64,000 nucleotides of DNA from Endozoicomonas sp965232255 (lineage in GTDB: Bacteria; Pseudomonadota; Gammaproteobacteria; Pseudomonadales; Endozoicomonadaceae), in assembly GCA_965232255.1 (NCBI GenBank), contig OZ246962.1, positions 992,001 to 1,056,000 on the forward strand, written 5' to 3'. The notes under the pieces are model-generated. The model saw only the letters and a list, made by a program, of their open reading frames with translations, had not been told where the DNA came from and made no database searches. The position numbers and the translations under genes were made by a program. Of the stretch, positions 8,517 to 17,977 are shown piece by piece (position 1 is the stretch's first letter; each line of letters begins with the position of its first letter).

Positions 8517-9125
8517 TCACTCGTAACCTAGCTGGTGATGATGCAGCTTCAGCCATTGCAGTGCAATGACTGCCGGTGCGTTATTGATGCGACCATCTGT
8601 CACCATATCATAAGCGTCGTCCAAGGAAAGAACATGTACCTTGATGTCCTCACCTTCGTCGGCCATTCCGTAGGTACCTCCGGCTTTGCTGGCGTCCACC
8701 AAAGCGCAGAACAGTTGCAGTTTTTCATTGCTGGCACCGGGGCTGACGTAAAAATCGGCCACTGGAATCAGAGATTCCACCTGGTAACCGGTCTCTTCTT
8801 TTACTTCGCGCCGAGCTACCTCCTCCAGTGTTTCTCCTGGTTCGCTGATGCCGGCAACCACCTCCAGCAACCACGGATCGTCGTTATCCAGGTAAGGCCC
8901 AATCCGGAACTGCTCCACCAGAATCACTTTTTGCCGGGACGGATCAAACAAAATAACGCCTACCGAGGGCGGTCTGATAATAGCCTCTCGGTCCAGAACC
9001 GTGCTGGTGCCACCATTGAACAGTTTGTGGGTAAGGGCGTAATGGCGCAGTTTGAGAAAACCGGAGTGGATAGTGTTTTCTTCCTGAACCTGTACATCGT
9101 TGGCGTCGAGACCTGAAAGCTTCAT
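8517..9125 (-). CDS. nudF: ADP-ribose pyrophosphatase (Nudix hydrolase)
   Basis: Cleaves ADP-ribose to AMP and ribose 5-phosphate. The Nudix box is complete near residues 97-119: GISEPGETLEEVARREVKEE, then TGY. The SPGASNEKLQLF segment after it is typical of NudF-type ADP-ribose pyrophosphatases. Length 202 residues matches E. coli NudF (209). It overlaps the upstream nadD-type gene by 4 bp (ATGA), so the two are translationally coupled. Confidence 0.9.
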   Translation of the reverse strand: MKLSGLDANDVQVQEENTIHSGFLKLRHYALTHKLFNGGTSTVLDREAIIRPPSVGVILFDPSRQKVILVEQFRIGPYLDNDDPWLLEVVAGISEPGETLEEVARREVKEETGYQVESLIPVADFYVSPGASNEKLQLFCALVDASKAGGTYGMADEGEDIKVHVLSLDDAYDMVTDGRINNAPAVIALQWLKLHHHQLGYE

Positions 9126-9691
9126 GGGTGTCCTGCTCGGTATAAATCGTGAGACAAAATAAACGTCTTGACCGAAGGCAGCAGCATGCCTTGCTGAAGA
9201 TCGCTATCGGCCAATTCAGCGGCTGCAAGAATGCGGCGCACATCACTGCTGCGTACATTCACTCGCTGTTCGGCGGTAAAAACTGACCAGCGTGCTTCGA
9301 TGTCTTGCCAGCGATAAAAACGCTGCCAGACTTCCGGGAGAGCATTGTCTGGTCCACGAATAAAGGAGAGTTCAGCGTCGTTTTGATGCTTGCTGGCCAG
9401 CGCTGTCATCAAATCATAGGTATAAACTGGCCTACCTGGGTGCTGAGCCAGCAGTTCGCTCTCCAGGTCGCAAATCTCCAGAGGACAGCTGATCTCGATC
9501 TCATCAATAAAGCACTGCAACATTTGCAGACGCAGCTTAAACGGCTGGGACTTTTTATCAAAGGCGTGGAAAACACTGGGTACCAACAGTATGCGATCAT
9601 GATAATCAGCAGCTTGTTGCAGTACATCCAGATGGCCGAGAGTGGGCGGATCAAATGCTGAGCCAAAAACGCCCAGCCTTACTTGGCTCAT
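9122..9691 (-). CDS. NadD-type nicotinate-nucleotide adenylyltransferase family protein
   Basis: Nucleotidylyl transferase with the T/HxGH signature as GVFGSAFDPPTLGHL at the N-terminus and RSSDVRR near the C-terminus in place of the usual ISST-type motif. The family adenylates nicotinate mononucleotide in NAD synthesis. The start at 9691 (MSQVRLGVFG) has a GGAG site 8 bases ahead; a longer frame reaches 9733. Pairing with an ADP-ribose hydrolase fits NAD turnover. The divergent ISST motif leaves open a paralogue rather than the housekeeping NadD. Confidence 0.8.
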   Translation of the reverse strand: MSQVRLGVFGSAFDPPTLGHLDVLQQAADYHDRILLVPSVFHAFDKKSQPFKLRLQMLQCFIDEIEISCPLEICDLESELLAQHPGRPVYTYDLMTALASKHQNDAELSFIRGPDNALPEVWQRFYRWQDIEARWSVFTAEQRVNVRSSDVRRILAAAELADSDLQQGMLLPSVKTFILSHDLYRAGHP

Positions 9692-9913
9692 TAAGATGGC
9701 TCCGTTATATATTTTCGTCTGTGTTTTGAGCACGTTAATATCGTGACAGGTCGCGTAAATGGCATATTATATCGACTTGAAACAGGGCTGCCGACGCAGA
9801 TAGATATACTTACGCATTTTACTGATTTATCGTTAGTTTTTTCCGAAACAATTGTTGGTATGTTTCTTATTTATTGTGTTTTATTACTGATATGAAAATG
9901 GTCGTAGTCAGGT

Positions 9914-10018
9914 ATGATACGGACAGTTAACAACGCCATAGTATTGCAAAAACAGAAATAAGTTTTTCGAGGCCCGATATCTCCCTCCTTACTTCCCCCT
10001 TGATATCGGGCCTTTTTT
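9914..10018 (+). ncRNA. Candidate small RNA with C/U-rich terminator loop
   Basis: A TATGAT box near 9913-9918 precedes about 95 bp with no ORF, ending in a strong terminator (stem 9971-9981 with 10002-10012, then six T). The 20-base terminator loop at 9982-10001 is almost all pyrimidine (CTCCCTCCTT, then CTTCCCCCTT) and contains CCTCC, the complement of a Shine-Dalgarno site. C/U-rich terminator loops are the target-binding part of sRNAs such as Helicobacter RepG. A -35 box is not clear. Confidence 0.4.
9971..10018 (+). terminator. Intrinsic terminator, 11-bp stem
   Basis: GGCCCGATATC and GATATCGGGCC pair perfectly around a 20-base loop and are followed by TTTTTT. The U-run is on the + strand only, so it ends a + strand transcript although no coding gene lies upstream on that strand for about 2 kb. 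Confidence 0.8.
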
Positions 10019-10157
10019 CTATCTGAAAAAAGTGGTTGTTGCCTTACTGGGTATCTGCTTCATTTGACAGCCGATGAACGACCAATGTTGGATGCTTTAG
10101 AAACCAGTAAATCTGGTCAGAATCTTCGGCTGGAACTGGAACGTATCGGTTTTGGCT

Positions 10158-10189
10158 GGCTGGTGAATGCACTGGGACATGCACCAGCC
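10158..10189. other. Hairpin beside the gad stop codon
   Basis: GGCTGGTG and CACCAGCC form an 8-bp stem around a loop that itself holds a TGCA/TGCA pair. It lies 10 bp beyond the stop of the minus-strand glutamate decarboxylase gene. It lacks a T-tract, so it could be a processing or weak termination site. Confidence 0.35.
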
Positions 10190-10198
10190 ATTGGCTGG

Positions 10199-11605
10199 TC
10201 AATTATGGACATATCCAGAAGAATGTTCGGCGCTGCCAAGTACTTGCACTGGATGGGTTTTGAAGTAGTCAATGCAGCGCTTCAGGTCATCAAGTAGCAA
10301 GTCGGCCAGATCCCTGGTAAAACCGTGACGAACCAGAATGCGCATGATGACCAGGTCTTCCCGGTTTGGTGGCATGGAGTAGGCCGCTATCTGCCAACCT
10401 CGGCTACGAATTCGGTCGGACAGATCGTAGAGACTGAAACCAACATTAGCGTCTTTCTTCAACGACCAGCTCATGGCGGGAATGCCGCCCTTACCGTCGT
10501 AAATAATGTCAAACAGTCCTATTTTTTCAATCTCACGGCTCAGGTATTGAGCCGTGTCATAACAAGCTTGTTGTATCTGTCGGTAGCCTTCTTTGCCCAG
10601 ACGCAGAAAGATATAGTACTGGGCGGCAATTTGTCCCCCCGGGCGGGAAAAGTTCAGGGCGAAAGTGGGCATATCACCGCCGAGGTAGTTTACCCGGAAA
10701 ATCAGATCTTCCGGTAAGTCTTCTTTGTCTCGCCACACCACCCAGCCGACACCCAGTGGCGCCAGACCAAACTTATGGCCTGATGCGTTAATGGATTTCA
10801 CTCGTGGTAAACGAAAGTCCCAGATCAGATCAGGCTGACAAAAAGGTGCCAGAAAACCACCGCTGGCGGCATCCACATGAATGGGAATATCCAGTCCGGT
10901 GTCTTGCTGTAACTTGTCCAAAGCATCGTTGAGAGCCTTGACATCCTCATATTGACAGGTAAAGGTGATGCCCAGCGTGGGCACCACGCCAATGGTGTTT
11001 TCATCACAGCGTTTGATCGCTTCTTCCGGCGTCATCACCAAGCGGTCCCGCTCCAGTGGCACTTCGCGCAGTTCAATATCCCAGTAACGAGCGAACTTGT
11101 GCCAACAGATTTGTACCGGACCACAGACCAGATTGGGCTTGTCTGCCGGTTTACCTTGCTGCTGCCTTTTTTGCCGCCAACGCCATTTCATGGCCAGGCC
11201 GCCGAGCATGGCCGCTTCACTGGAACCGGTGGTGGAACAACCCATGGTATTCGTGGCGTCCGGTGAGTTCCACAGTTCTGCCAACATATGCACGCAGCGA
11301 CTTTCCAGCTCCGCAGTCTGCGGATACTCATCCTTGTCGATCATGTTTTTGTCCACGCACTCGTCCATTATTTTATGAACTTCGTCGTCTACCCAGGTCT
11401 GGCAGAAAGTGGCCAGGTTTTGTCGGGCGTTACCGTCGAGCATCAGTTCGTCGTGGACGATCTGGTAGGCGTGTCGTGGCTCTTGGGAGTGTGGCGGCAT
11501 TTTGTATTTGGGCATGCTGATCGACAAGTCGGAGGTAGCGTAAATGTCGTCAGTAAGGCTATCCAGAATATTATCTCGGTAATGCAGTGGCATGGGGTGC
11601 TCCAA
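10199..11605 (-). CDS. gadB: Glutamate decarboxylase
   Basis: PLP enzyme converting glutamate to GABA and CO2 with uptake of a proton. At 468 residues it matches E. coli GadA/B (466). It shares LDGNARQNLATFCQTW near residue 57, the IHVDAASGGF block and the PLP-lysine motif SINASGHKFGLAPLGVGW. The N-terminal helix is acidic and polar as in Gad proteins that go to the membrane at low pH. No GadC-type antiporter is adjacent, so a role in acid resistance or GABA release needs one elsewhere. Monocistronic. Confidence 0.95.
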   Translation of the reverse strand: MEHPMPLHYRDNILDSLTDDIYATSDLSISMPKYKMPPHSQEPRHAYQIVHDELMLDGNARQNLATFCQTWVDDEVHKIMDECVDKNMIDKDEYPQTAELESRCVHMLAELWNSPDATNTMGCSTTGSSEAAMLGGLAMKWRWRQKRQQQGKPADKPNLVCGPVQICWHKFARYWDIELREVPLERDRLVMTPEEAIKRCDENTIGVVPTLGITFTCQYEDVKALNDALDKLQQDTGLDIPIHVDAASGGFLAPFCQPDLIWDFRLPRVKSINASGHKFGLAPLGVGWVVWRDKEDLPEDLIFRVNYLGGDMPTFALNFSRPGGQIAAQYYIFLRLGKEGYRQIQQACYDTAQYLSREIEKIGLFDIIYDGKGGIPAMSWSLKKDANVGFSLYDLSDRIRSRGWQIAAYSMPPNREDLVIMRILVRHGFTRDLADLLLDDLKRCIDYFKTHPVQVLGSAEHSSGYVHN

Positions 11606-12062
11606 GTCATTAGCCCGAAGAGTGCGAAGGTGAGAGCAGGTTCGGTCGAATCAGGTTGATTGAATGCTTCAGAAGAATGAAGCGGGAATCCGCTATAACA
11701 AAACATATACAATAAATTCTGTGTTTTCACCTTATTGGTAAAAAACTGTCTGGTATTATGGTAGTCACCAATTCCGTGTGTTGTCCGACAATCAAAAGCG
11801 ATAAGATTTTTTGCTGTTATAATTCAAGTGATTATATCGAACATAATAAGTAGATAATCCATGACAGAGAGCATTTCCCAGGCATTGACTTATCATACTA
11901 CTGGTGACGTATTTCCAAAATGAAGCGATATTATTATCGGTACGAAATAAATGACAGGAAAAGTAGAAAGGGTAAAATCGAAGTAAGCAAAAACATCCAT
12001 GTCATTACTGCGATGTGGTTAGTCCTCGGTGGTATTGGTAATTATCAAAAGTAATTGGCTGG
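11606..12062. other. AT-rich gap with two overlapping mini-ORFs
   Basis: On the + strand an ATG at 11861 opens a 20-codon ORF whose TGA overlaps the ATG (11920) of a 44-residue basic ORF (MKRYYYRYEINDRKSRK, ending NYQK, stop at 12054). The ATGA overlap suggests coupling, but neither start has a clear ribosome site and no family is recognised. Otherwise the gap holds only presumed promoter DNA for the gad gene. Confidence 0.2.
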
Positions 12063-13280
12063 CTAGGCAATATTTCTACTCGTCGATAATTGCTCATCAC
12101 GTGTAGTCGTGATCCAGTACTTTAGTGTTTGCATTATTATCTTGACCTGGTCACCGATATTGTTAATTTCTTTTATATCTTCTTTGGTCATATCACGGCC
12201 AGGAAAGGAAGCTATCATCTCTTTAAGAGCGGAGTCAGTAATGACACCAACAAAGTCAAGACCGGCAGAGACACCGGATGGATAAGTAGCGGCTGCCCCG
12301 GTATTTTGCCAGTCATCAGTTCCGTAAAGGTAGGTTAAAGCATCTTTACCGGTTTTGCGTACCATCAAAGCATCAAGCTCTGCTTTTGAGCCACTTAAAA
12401 TTATTTTTCGCTCATCAGGAGTAAAAGTGAATTCCTTGAGTGCCTGAGTATATATGCTAACTCTGAGCATTGGAGATAACGTTGGCAGATTGTCATTTAC
12501 CCAACCATAGCTCAACCACATATTGCCTGAACTAAATTCGGGAGTACCGTTATTAAAATAAAGTGTATCTGTGAAACAGCGCTCCAACATATTAGGAAGA
12601 GTGGCTGATGGGTTATTGCTTTGGGAACATTCACGCATTACGCGTAAGATGATACTGTCATCAGGTATAACGCCAGCGCTTACTTTCTGATAAATGGCAG
12701 ACCACACATCTTTGGCAATAGCACTTAGTTGTTTGGGTTTATAATCTGACATGGAGTGAGAACCACTGCCGGTCTTCTCAAGAAGAATGCCGATTTTATT
12801 TATGAGATCAGGGCTATTCAGGCCGTATGTTTCAGCATTGAGAACAACATCCAAAAGACCTACCTGAAAGACATCTTCAATCTTGGTGTAGGAACCAGAT
12901 TCAGAGGTTAACGCTCCTCTCAATAGTTCAACCAGAGCATCCTGCATCATTTCCGGGCCACCCAATGTTAATCCAGATATTTTAAGTAGCTCTAAAGCCT
13001 TTTTTTCTATGCTCTTGGCAAGGCTGCTGGCAATGGAACGACCATCTGCTCGGGATGACATTACCTCAGTAGCACTTGTCAGAACGGATGCTACCTGGAG
13101 AAGCTCATTAATAGCGTAACCAGTGGGATTGGTATCACTGGTTAGCCAACTGAATTTGTCTTCAATGATGCTGAGTTTTACCAGTGCTTGTTTAATGTCA
13201 TTAATATCAGTTGATATTGGTAATTTCTTACTATGAAAAGTGCTATCCGAAAAAAAACTGACTTTTGTTTCTATATTCAT
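12063..13280 (-). CDS. Unrecognised 405-aa protein, AT-rich
   Basis: No family is recognised. The protein has no signal peptide or membrane segment, a serine/threonine-rich polar N-terminus, several helical segments (for example SLAKSIEKKALELLKISGL) and a predicted helical C-terminus (DQVKIIMQTLKYWITTTRDE, ending SRNIA). A long amphipathic C-terminal helix is also seen in type III secretion tip and translocator proteins, but the resemblance is only structural in style. It is alone, flanked by almost 1 kb of AT-rich DNA, and its base composition differs from the core genes, which suggests transfer. Confidence 0.75.
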   Translation of the reverse strand: MNIETKVSFFSDSTFHSKKLPISTDINDIKQALVKLSIIEDKFSWLTSDTNPTGYAINELLQVASVLTSATEVMSSRADGRSIASSLAKSIEKKALELLKISGLTLGGPEMMQDALVELLRGALTSESGSYTKIEDVFQVGLLDVVLNAETYGLNSPDLINKIGILLEKTGSGSHSMSDYKPKQLSAIAKDVWSAIYQKVSAGVIPDDSIILRVMRECSQSNNPSATLPNMLERCFTDTLYFNNGTPEFSSGNMWLSYGWVNDNLPTLSPMLRVSIYTQALKEFTFTPDERKIILSGSKAELDALMVRKTGKDALTYLYGTDDWQNTGAAATYPSGVSAGLDFVGVITDSALKEMIASFPGRDMTKEDIKEINNIGDQVKIIMQTLKYWITTTRDEQLSTSRNIA

Positions 13281-14274
13281 TAAATCTGTTACCTAAACCA
13301 TTATCTACTGATCATCTGAACGTTAATAACCTTTATATTTTTTAGATATCTTCAGAATGCATTCCGGTCAGAATAGTGGTTAAGAGAGTAGTCAAAATAG
13401 TATGATGACCATAAAATCCGTTAAAATTACTATGACTGGTTTGCCAAAAATAATCTCAAAGATATAAATTTATTTATCCAGTTACTTCTTGATTGTATTG
13501 TTATTTAAATAAACAAGCGGAACAACGTATACATTCCGAATGTTTTTCTATCAATTTATGATTAAATCGAATTTGGTTTGCTTTAGCCCTGACGCCGATA
13601 AGAGAAAACAAGTATAAAAACAATATTTTTCAAAAAAGTAAGCAAAAATAATAAACAGATTCAACAATGCTGCTAAGTAAGTTTTGCTGAAATACTGCAA
13701 CTGAGTTTTTGTTCGTATTTAATATCCAGATTTCACTTGTTTAAAGATCAATTATAAGCAGTATATGTTGTTGACTAATTAACTCTACAGCATTCGATGT
13801 TTAATTTACCGTCGTCATAACGAATAATCCGTAACTATGCGTTCTCTTATAATACGCCTAATGAATAAGCACGGTTTTTCCTGATATTTTTTGTGTGAAT
13901 TACTATTACTGATAAGTAAACCATGAATGGCTTTATTAATATGGCTTTATTAATAGTTGGGGTTGTACAAAAATACGACATTATGCTGCACAAGGCCAAT
14001 AGCGATTATTTTCTGATCGCTTAGCTATTTGAGCATACTGATTTTGCTCAATAGTTAATCGGATAATTGTGATCAAATAATTTACAACTTACAAAATTGT
14101 TGCTTGTTTTTTATGCTGCCATTCTTTATTAGGTAATTAAAACTTGCTTTTGCTTGTTAAGTGTTCGCGCAGTAGGCACAAGTACTGAATTTATATTTAG
14201 TTGGTTATGTTATTTTAAACAAGCAGCGTTGTCTGTTTTTTGTTAGGCGTTGTATTCATTATAAAGGAATCACA
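13281..14274. other. 994-bp AT-rich region without genes
   Basis: No ORF with a ribosome site or family likeness was found on either strand. It contains a 14-bp tandem duplication (13927-13954) and a small hairpin with AGCGAT/ATCGCT stem at 14001-14021. It must hold the promoters of the two divergent flanking genes. Confidence 0.5.
13927..13954 (+). repeat. Two exact tandem copies of a 14-bp unit
   Basis: ATGGCTTTATTAAT occurs at 13927-13940 and again directly at 13941-13954. Confidence 0.9.
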
Positions 14275-14829
14275 ATGAAGAAGGTTTTATTAGCACTTGC
14301 CATTGCATCGGCAGCCCCGCTTGCTTTTGCCAATGCTTATATTGGCGGAAGTTATAGTCGCCTTGATTTTAAGGAAACTGGCATAGAAAATGGTGTAGTG
14401 GGTACAGCAAGTGATGATTTTCGCCTTAACTCACTGGCGTTAACAGGTGGTTATCAGTTTACTGATATTCTGGCAGCGGAAGTTCGTGTTGGTTTCGGTA
14501 TTGGCGATGATACTCGTCATGTACGAGATCGTCTACGCACCGTGAAGTTGCGCAATTATGTTGGGGCATATGCAAAAGCAGGATTTCCATTTGGTAAAAT
14601 TTACCCATATGCGCTAGCGGGTTTTACCAGGGCTGATTACAGGCATACCGGTCTGATCACAGTAGCGAATAATTCTGAGTCGCGTTCCGAGACAGATGTG
14701 TCCTACGGTGTCGGTGTCGCTTACAATTTTTCAGATAGTTTGAGCATGAATATTGAATATGCTAGCTTGGTGGACAAAAAAGACGTGAGACTTCGTGGCT
14801 TTAATATTGGCGCAAACTTTCATTTTTAA
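14275..14829 (+). CDS. Small outer-membrane beta-barrel protein
   Basis: ATG follows AAAGGAATCACA. A signal peptide MKKVLLALAIASAAPLAFA is cleaved before NAYIGGSY. The rest has alternating strands (SLALTGGYQF, AAEVRVGFG, YPYALAGFTRADY, YGVGVAYNFSD) and ends in an aromatic residue (GANFHF), the outer-membrane insertion signal. At 184 residues it fits the eight-stranded OmpA-like/OmpX or opacity-porin group. The gene is alone in an AT-rich area. Function beyond the fold cannot be told. Confidence 0.85.
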   Translation: MKKVLLALAIASAAPLAFANAYIGGSYSRLDFKETGIENGVVGTASDDFRLNSLALTGGYQFTDILAAEVRVGFGIGDDTRHVRDRLRTVKLRNYVGAYAKAGFPFGKIYPYALAGFTRADYRHTGLITVANNSESRSETDVSYGVGVAYNFSDSLSMNIEYASLVDKKDVRLRGFNIGANFHF

Positions 14830-15523
14830 GGCTTCAAGGTAAAAGACGAGTGCTTTCTACTTGCCCGGATTTGTTTTGTTAGTGGGTAAAATCAGAAAGG
14901 TATTGAGTATTTGCAAGATATTGATGCGAGCACACCCTATACGCCAAAAGCTTTCGAGCAAGAACAAGTATAGGCTGTGTGCTCGGTTTACAATAATCCA
15001 GAAGTCTTTTTCTTTCTCCCCGCTAAGCAATATCCAGCCAGAACTCATTGCCTTAAGAAACTAATTCTTTGTTTTCATGGTCAATCTTGTCTTTAGGGTG
15101 ATCCATATAGCTACAATGCTGGATCAAGACGTCATCAATTATATCATTTCTTGTGTTTGCTAATATGTTTGATAGTTGTTGTACGTCAAATGACTCATAA
15201 ATAATTTCCCGTTATCTCTGAGCTAACTGACCGAGACAGTTAATGCCTGGTATATGCGTCGCATGGGCGAAATTTTCAGGCAGCAAAGTTACCACGGCGT
15301 ACCTGTACGTACTCGATACACTTTACTTTCGGTATAAATTCACAGATCAGGCTTGTTGTCGATGTTAATCTGGCTGAAAATACCGGTCTGCTTTGGTGAG
15401 ACTCGTCGTGAGCATTGATCAGAGCATCGGCAAATCCACAGTAAGGCTGGTGTGGTGGCGACAATATTGCTCGTTGACTTATTTTAATAGGTACAAAATA
15501 TCAACAGCCCTAAATAATTTTGG
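14830..15523. other. 694-bp region with no supported gene
   Basis: Short frames exist on both strands, including a 62-codon minus frame at 15276-15464, but none has a ribosome site, codon pattern or recognisable family. The last part should carry the gshA promoter. Confidence 0.4.
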
Positions 15524-17116
15524 ATGAATGTCTTGACTACCGAGTATCAGGATCGTCTGGGTCTTTTCCAGTCCCGTGCTAACCACTTCGCTCTTCTTGG
15601 CATCTGCCACGGTATTGAACGCGAAAGCCTTAGGGTTACCCCGGATGCACGAATATCTCTTACACGCCATCCTAAGAAGCTGGGCCACCCTTTAACGCAC
15701 CCATACATCACCACAGACTATTCCGAAGCGTTGCTGGAGTTTGTCACCCCGGTGCACAGCCTGATTGGTGACTCACTCTCTTTTCTTGAGCAGTTGCACC
15801 AGTTTGCCTTTCAGAACATGGCGAACGAACTGCTTTGGGCAGGCAGTATGCCACCCCGACTCGGCGGGGACGACAGTATTCCCATTGCCCAGTACGGCAG
15901 TTCTAATATTGGTCTGATGAAAACGGTCTACCGTGAAGGGCTCTGGCACCGTTATGGCAAGCCCATGCAAACGATTGCCGGTATTCACTACAACTTCTCG
16001 TTACCGGAGGCATTTTGGGAACTGCTGTATTCTGGTAACAGTGACGATAAGGCGTACGCCCGGTCCGCTGGCTATTTCTCCCTGTGCCGTAATTTTGTTC
16101 GTTATTCCTGGTTGTTGATGTATCTGTTTGGTGCCTCACCGGCCGTCAGTCGTACTTTCTTTGGTGACCGGGAAGACATCATCAGACAAGCCGGTTTGCA
16201 AACGCTTGATGACGACACGCTCTATCTTCCTTATGCCACGTCGCTGCGCATGAGTGATATGGGATACAGTAACGACGCCCAGTCGTCGCTAAAAATATGT
16301 CTTAACTCCCTCGGTGAGTACGTGGACTGTCTTTTCAAGGCAATCAACACGCCGTATCCGCCTTATGAAGCGATTGGTTTGCGCGATGATTTGACCGGTA
16401 AGTATCTGCAACTCAACACCAATTTGTTGCAAATTGAGAACGAGTACTACAGCAATATTCGCCCGAAACGCATTGCTCGCTCTGGCGAAAAACCGGTGAC
16501 TGCCCTGCGCAGGGAAGGTGTTGAATATGTTGAGGTTCGTTGTCTGGACATCAATCCGCTTGAGCCACTCGGCATTAGCGAACTCGATGCGCATTTTCTC
16601 GATGTATTCCTGGTTTATTGCGCCTTGCAAGACAGTGCACCCATTGGCGACGATGAAGCCGTAGAGCACAGTGACAATTTCAAAGCCACCGTTATGGAAG
16701 GTCGCCGTCCAGGGCTGGCGTTAACGCATAATGGTCAGCCAGTGTTGCTGAAAACCTGGGCCGAGCAACTGCTTGACGACATGGCACCGATTGCCGACCT
16801 GCTTGACCAGGCCAACAACTCCACACTCTTTACCCGTGTCCTGACGATGCAAAGAGCCAAGCTGGCCGATGCCTCCCTGACGCCGTCCGCCCGTTTGCTC
16901 CATACCATGACTACCGCTAATGTTGGCTACTTGGAGCTGATGATGTCACTGTCTGCCGAGCACGCTGAAGGCTTCTTTGCCCGTAACCTTGATGACGAAC
17001 GCCTGGCCTATTTTCGTGAGATTGCCAGTCGTTCCATTGACGATCAAATAGCAGCACAAGCCAAAGACAAAGTGGGTTTTGACGAGTTTCTGCAAGCGTA
17101 TATGGTGGCACATTAG
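15524..17116 (+). CDS. gshA: Glutamate-cysteine ligase
   Basis: Joins glutamate and cysteine with ATP, the first step of glutathione synthesis. The length of 530 residues and the N-terminal GICHGIERESLRVTPD, THPYITTDYSEALLEFVTP and IAGIHYNFS blocks are those of the E. coli-type (class 1) enzyme, including the Mg/ATP-binding glutamates. Later VEVRCLDINP is also diagnostic. The gene is monocistronic and followed by a hairpin at 17160-17180. Confidence 0.96.
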   Translation: MNVLTTEYQDRLGLFQSRANHFALLGICHGIERESLRVTPDARISLTRHPKKLGHPLTHPYITTDYSEALLEFVTPVHSLIGDSLSFLEQLHQFAFQNMANELLWAGSMPPRLGGDDSIPIAQYGSSNIGLMKTVYREGLWHRYGKPMQTIAGIHYNFSLPEAFWELLYSGNSDDKAYARSAGYFSLCRNFVRYSWLLMYLFGASPAVSRTFFGDREDIIRQAGLQTLDDDTLYLPYATSLRMSDMGYSNDAQSSLKICLNSLGEYVDCLFKAINTPYPPYEAIGLRDDLTGKYLQLNTNLLQIENEYYSNIRPKRIARSGEKPVTALRREGVEYVEVRCLDINPLEPLGISELDAHFLDVFLVYCALQDSAPIGDDEAVEHSDNFKATVMEGRRPGLALTHNGQPVLLKTWAEQLLDDMAPIADLLDQANNSTLFTRVLTMQRAKLADASLTPSARLLHTMTTANVGYLELMMSLSAEHAEGFFARNLDDERLAYFREIASRSIDDQIAAQAKDKVGFDEFLQAYMVAH

Positions 17117-17159
17117 CCGTCTGCTGAATTGCTTTTATCATCCAATGATCTGTACCACT

Positions 17160-17180
17160 GCCGGAAAGTGATTTTCCGGC
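17160..17180 (+). terminator. Hairpin after gshA
   Basis: GCCGGAAA and TTTCCGGC pair around a short loop 43 bases after the gshA stop. A run of T and A follows within 10-20 bases. Confidence 0.65.
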
Positions 17181-17451
17181 TATTGAAATAATTTTTTATA
17201 ATTAACATTAATTTTTTTAGTTTAAAAAATTTTTATTCATTCGATCAAATTCGCCGAAGCCTTTGAATTCATGATGTTCTTGCAAAACTTGCAATTCAAA
17301 TAGCATTGTGTTTCAAAAAATAAACGCTTGCTCGCAAAAATTCACTGTCATAACCTAGCACTTGTGCCGCCTGACCATGGCGCTGGTTAGAGATATTCAA
17401 CCGTGGTTCCATTCACGCAGAAGAGATCGAGTTAAAGAGGAACTGTCTATC

Positions 17452-17928
17452 ATGCTGGAGGGTTGCCAAACGGCTAAAGAACGATGGGGTGGTGTATCAG
17501 AGATAATTGATCGCTGGCTCAACGAACGTCAGGAGCTGATCGTCCTTTACTGCTCCATCAATGGCATGGACCAACTCGATGATGACAAACGCCCACTGGC
17601 AAGCAAGTTAAAAGAGTTGTGCCAGATTCTGGTGGATTACGCTTCCGCCGGTCACTTTGAAGTGTACGAACAGTTGCTGCGCGAAGCCAGGGAGTTTGAC
17701 GACGGGGGCATAGAGTTAGCCTCCGCCATGTTGCCAAAACTGGAACTGAATACCTCTAGGTGCTTGCAGTTTAACGATCACTGTGAGTCCATCAGTTCTT
17801 TGCAAGGGCTTCAGGATGCCGTATCGACTTTGGGGGAAACTCTGGCCGAACGTTTTGGTTACGAAGACAAAATGATCGAAGCTCTGCATGAGTCCCATCG
17901 CGAGAAATTACTGGATCGCGGCGCGTAA
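17452..17928 (+). CDS. rsd: Rsd/AlgQ family anti-sigma-70 regulator
   Basis: Binds RNA polymerase sigma-70 and frees core enzyme for other sigma factors; in Pseudomonas the homologue AlgQ affects alginate control. The start at 17452 (MLEGCQTAKERWGG) is chosen because it fits the family and has AGAGG upstream; the frame is open back to 17362. Family blocks are IDRWLNERQELIVLYC, CQILVDYASAGHFEVYEQLL and GETLAERFGYEDKMI. It sits in the algQ, FKBP, algP order known from Pseudomonas. Confidence 0.9.
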   Translation: MLEGCQTAKERWGGVSEIIDRWLNERQELIVLYCSINGMDQLDDDKRPLASKLKELCQILVDYASAGHFEVYEQLLREAREFDDGGIELASAMLPKLELNTSRCLQFNDHCESISSLQGLQDAVSTLGETLAERFGYEDKMIEALHESHREKLLDRGA

Positions 17929-17977
17929 GTGATCTTCAGCATGCCTCTTTTTTTGGTAACGTGGCGACTCATCCGGG

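Noticed and set aside
10064..10297. Plus-strand frame of 77 codons starting with TTG near the gad 3' end
   Set aside because: Its second half is antisense to gadB, it has no ribosome site, and no family likeness was seen.
15276..15464. Minus-strand frame of 62 codons upstream of gshA
   Set aside because: No ribosome site and no recognised family; could be a decayed fragment but cannot be supported.
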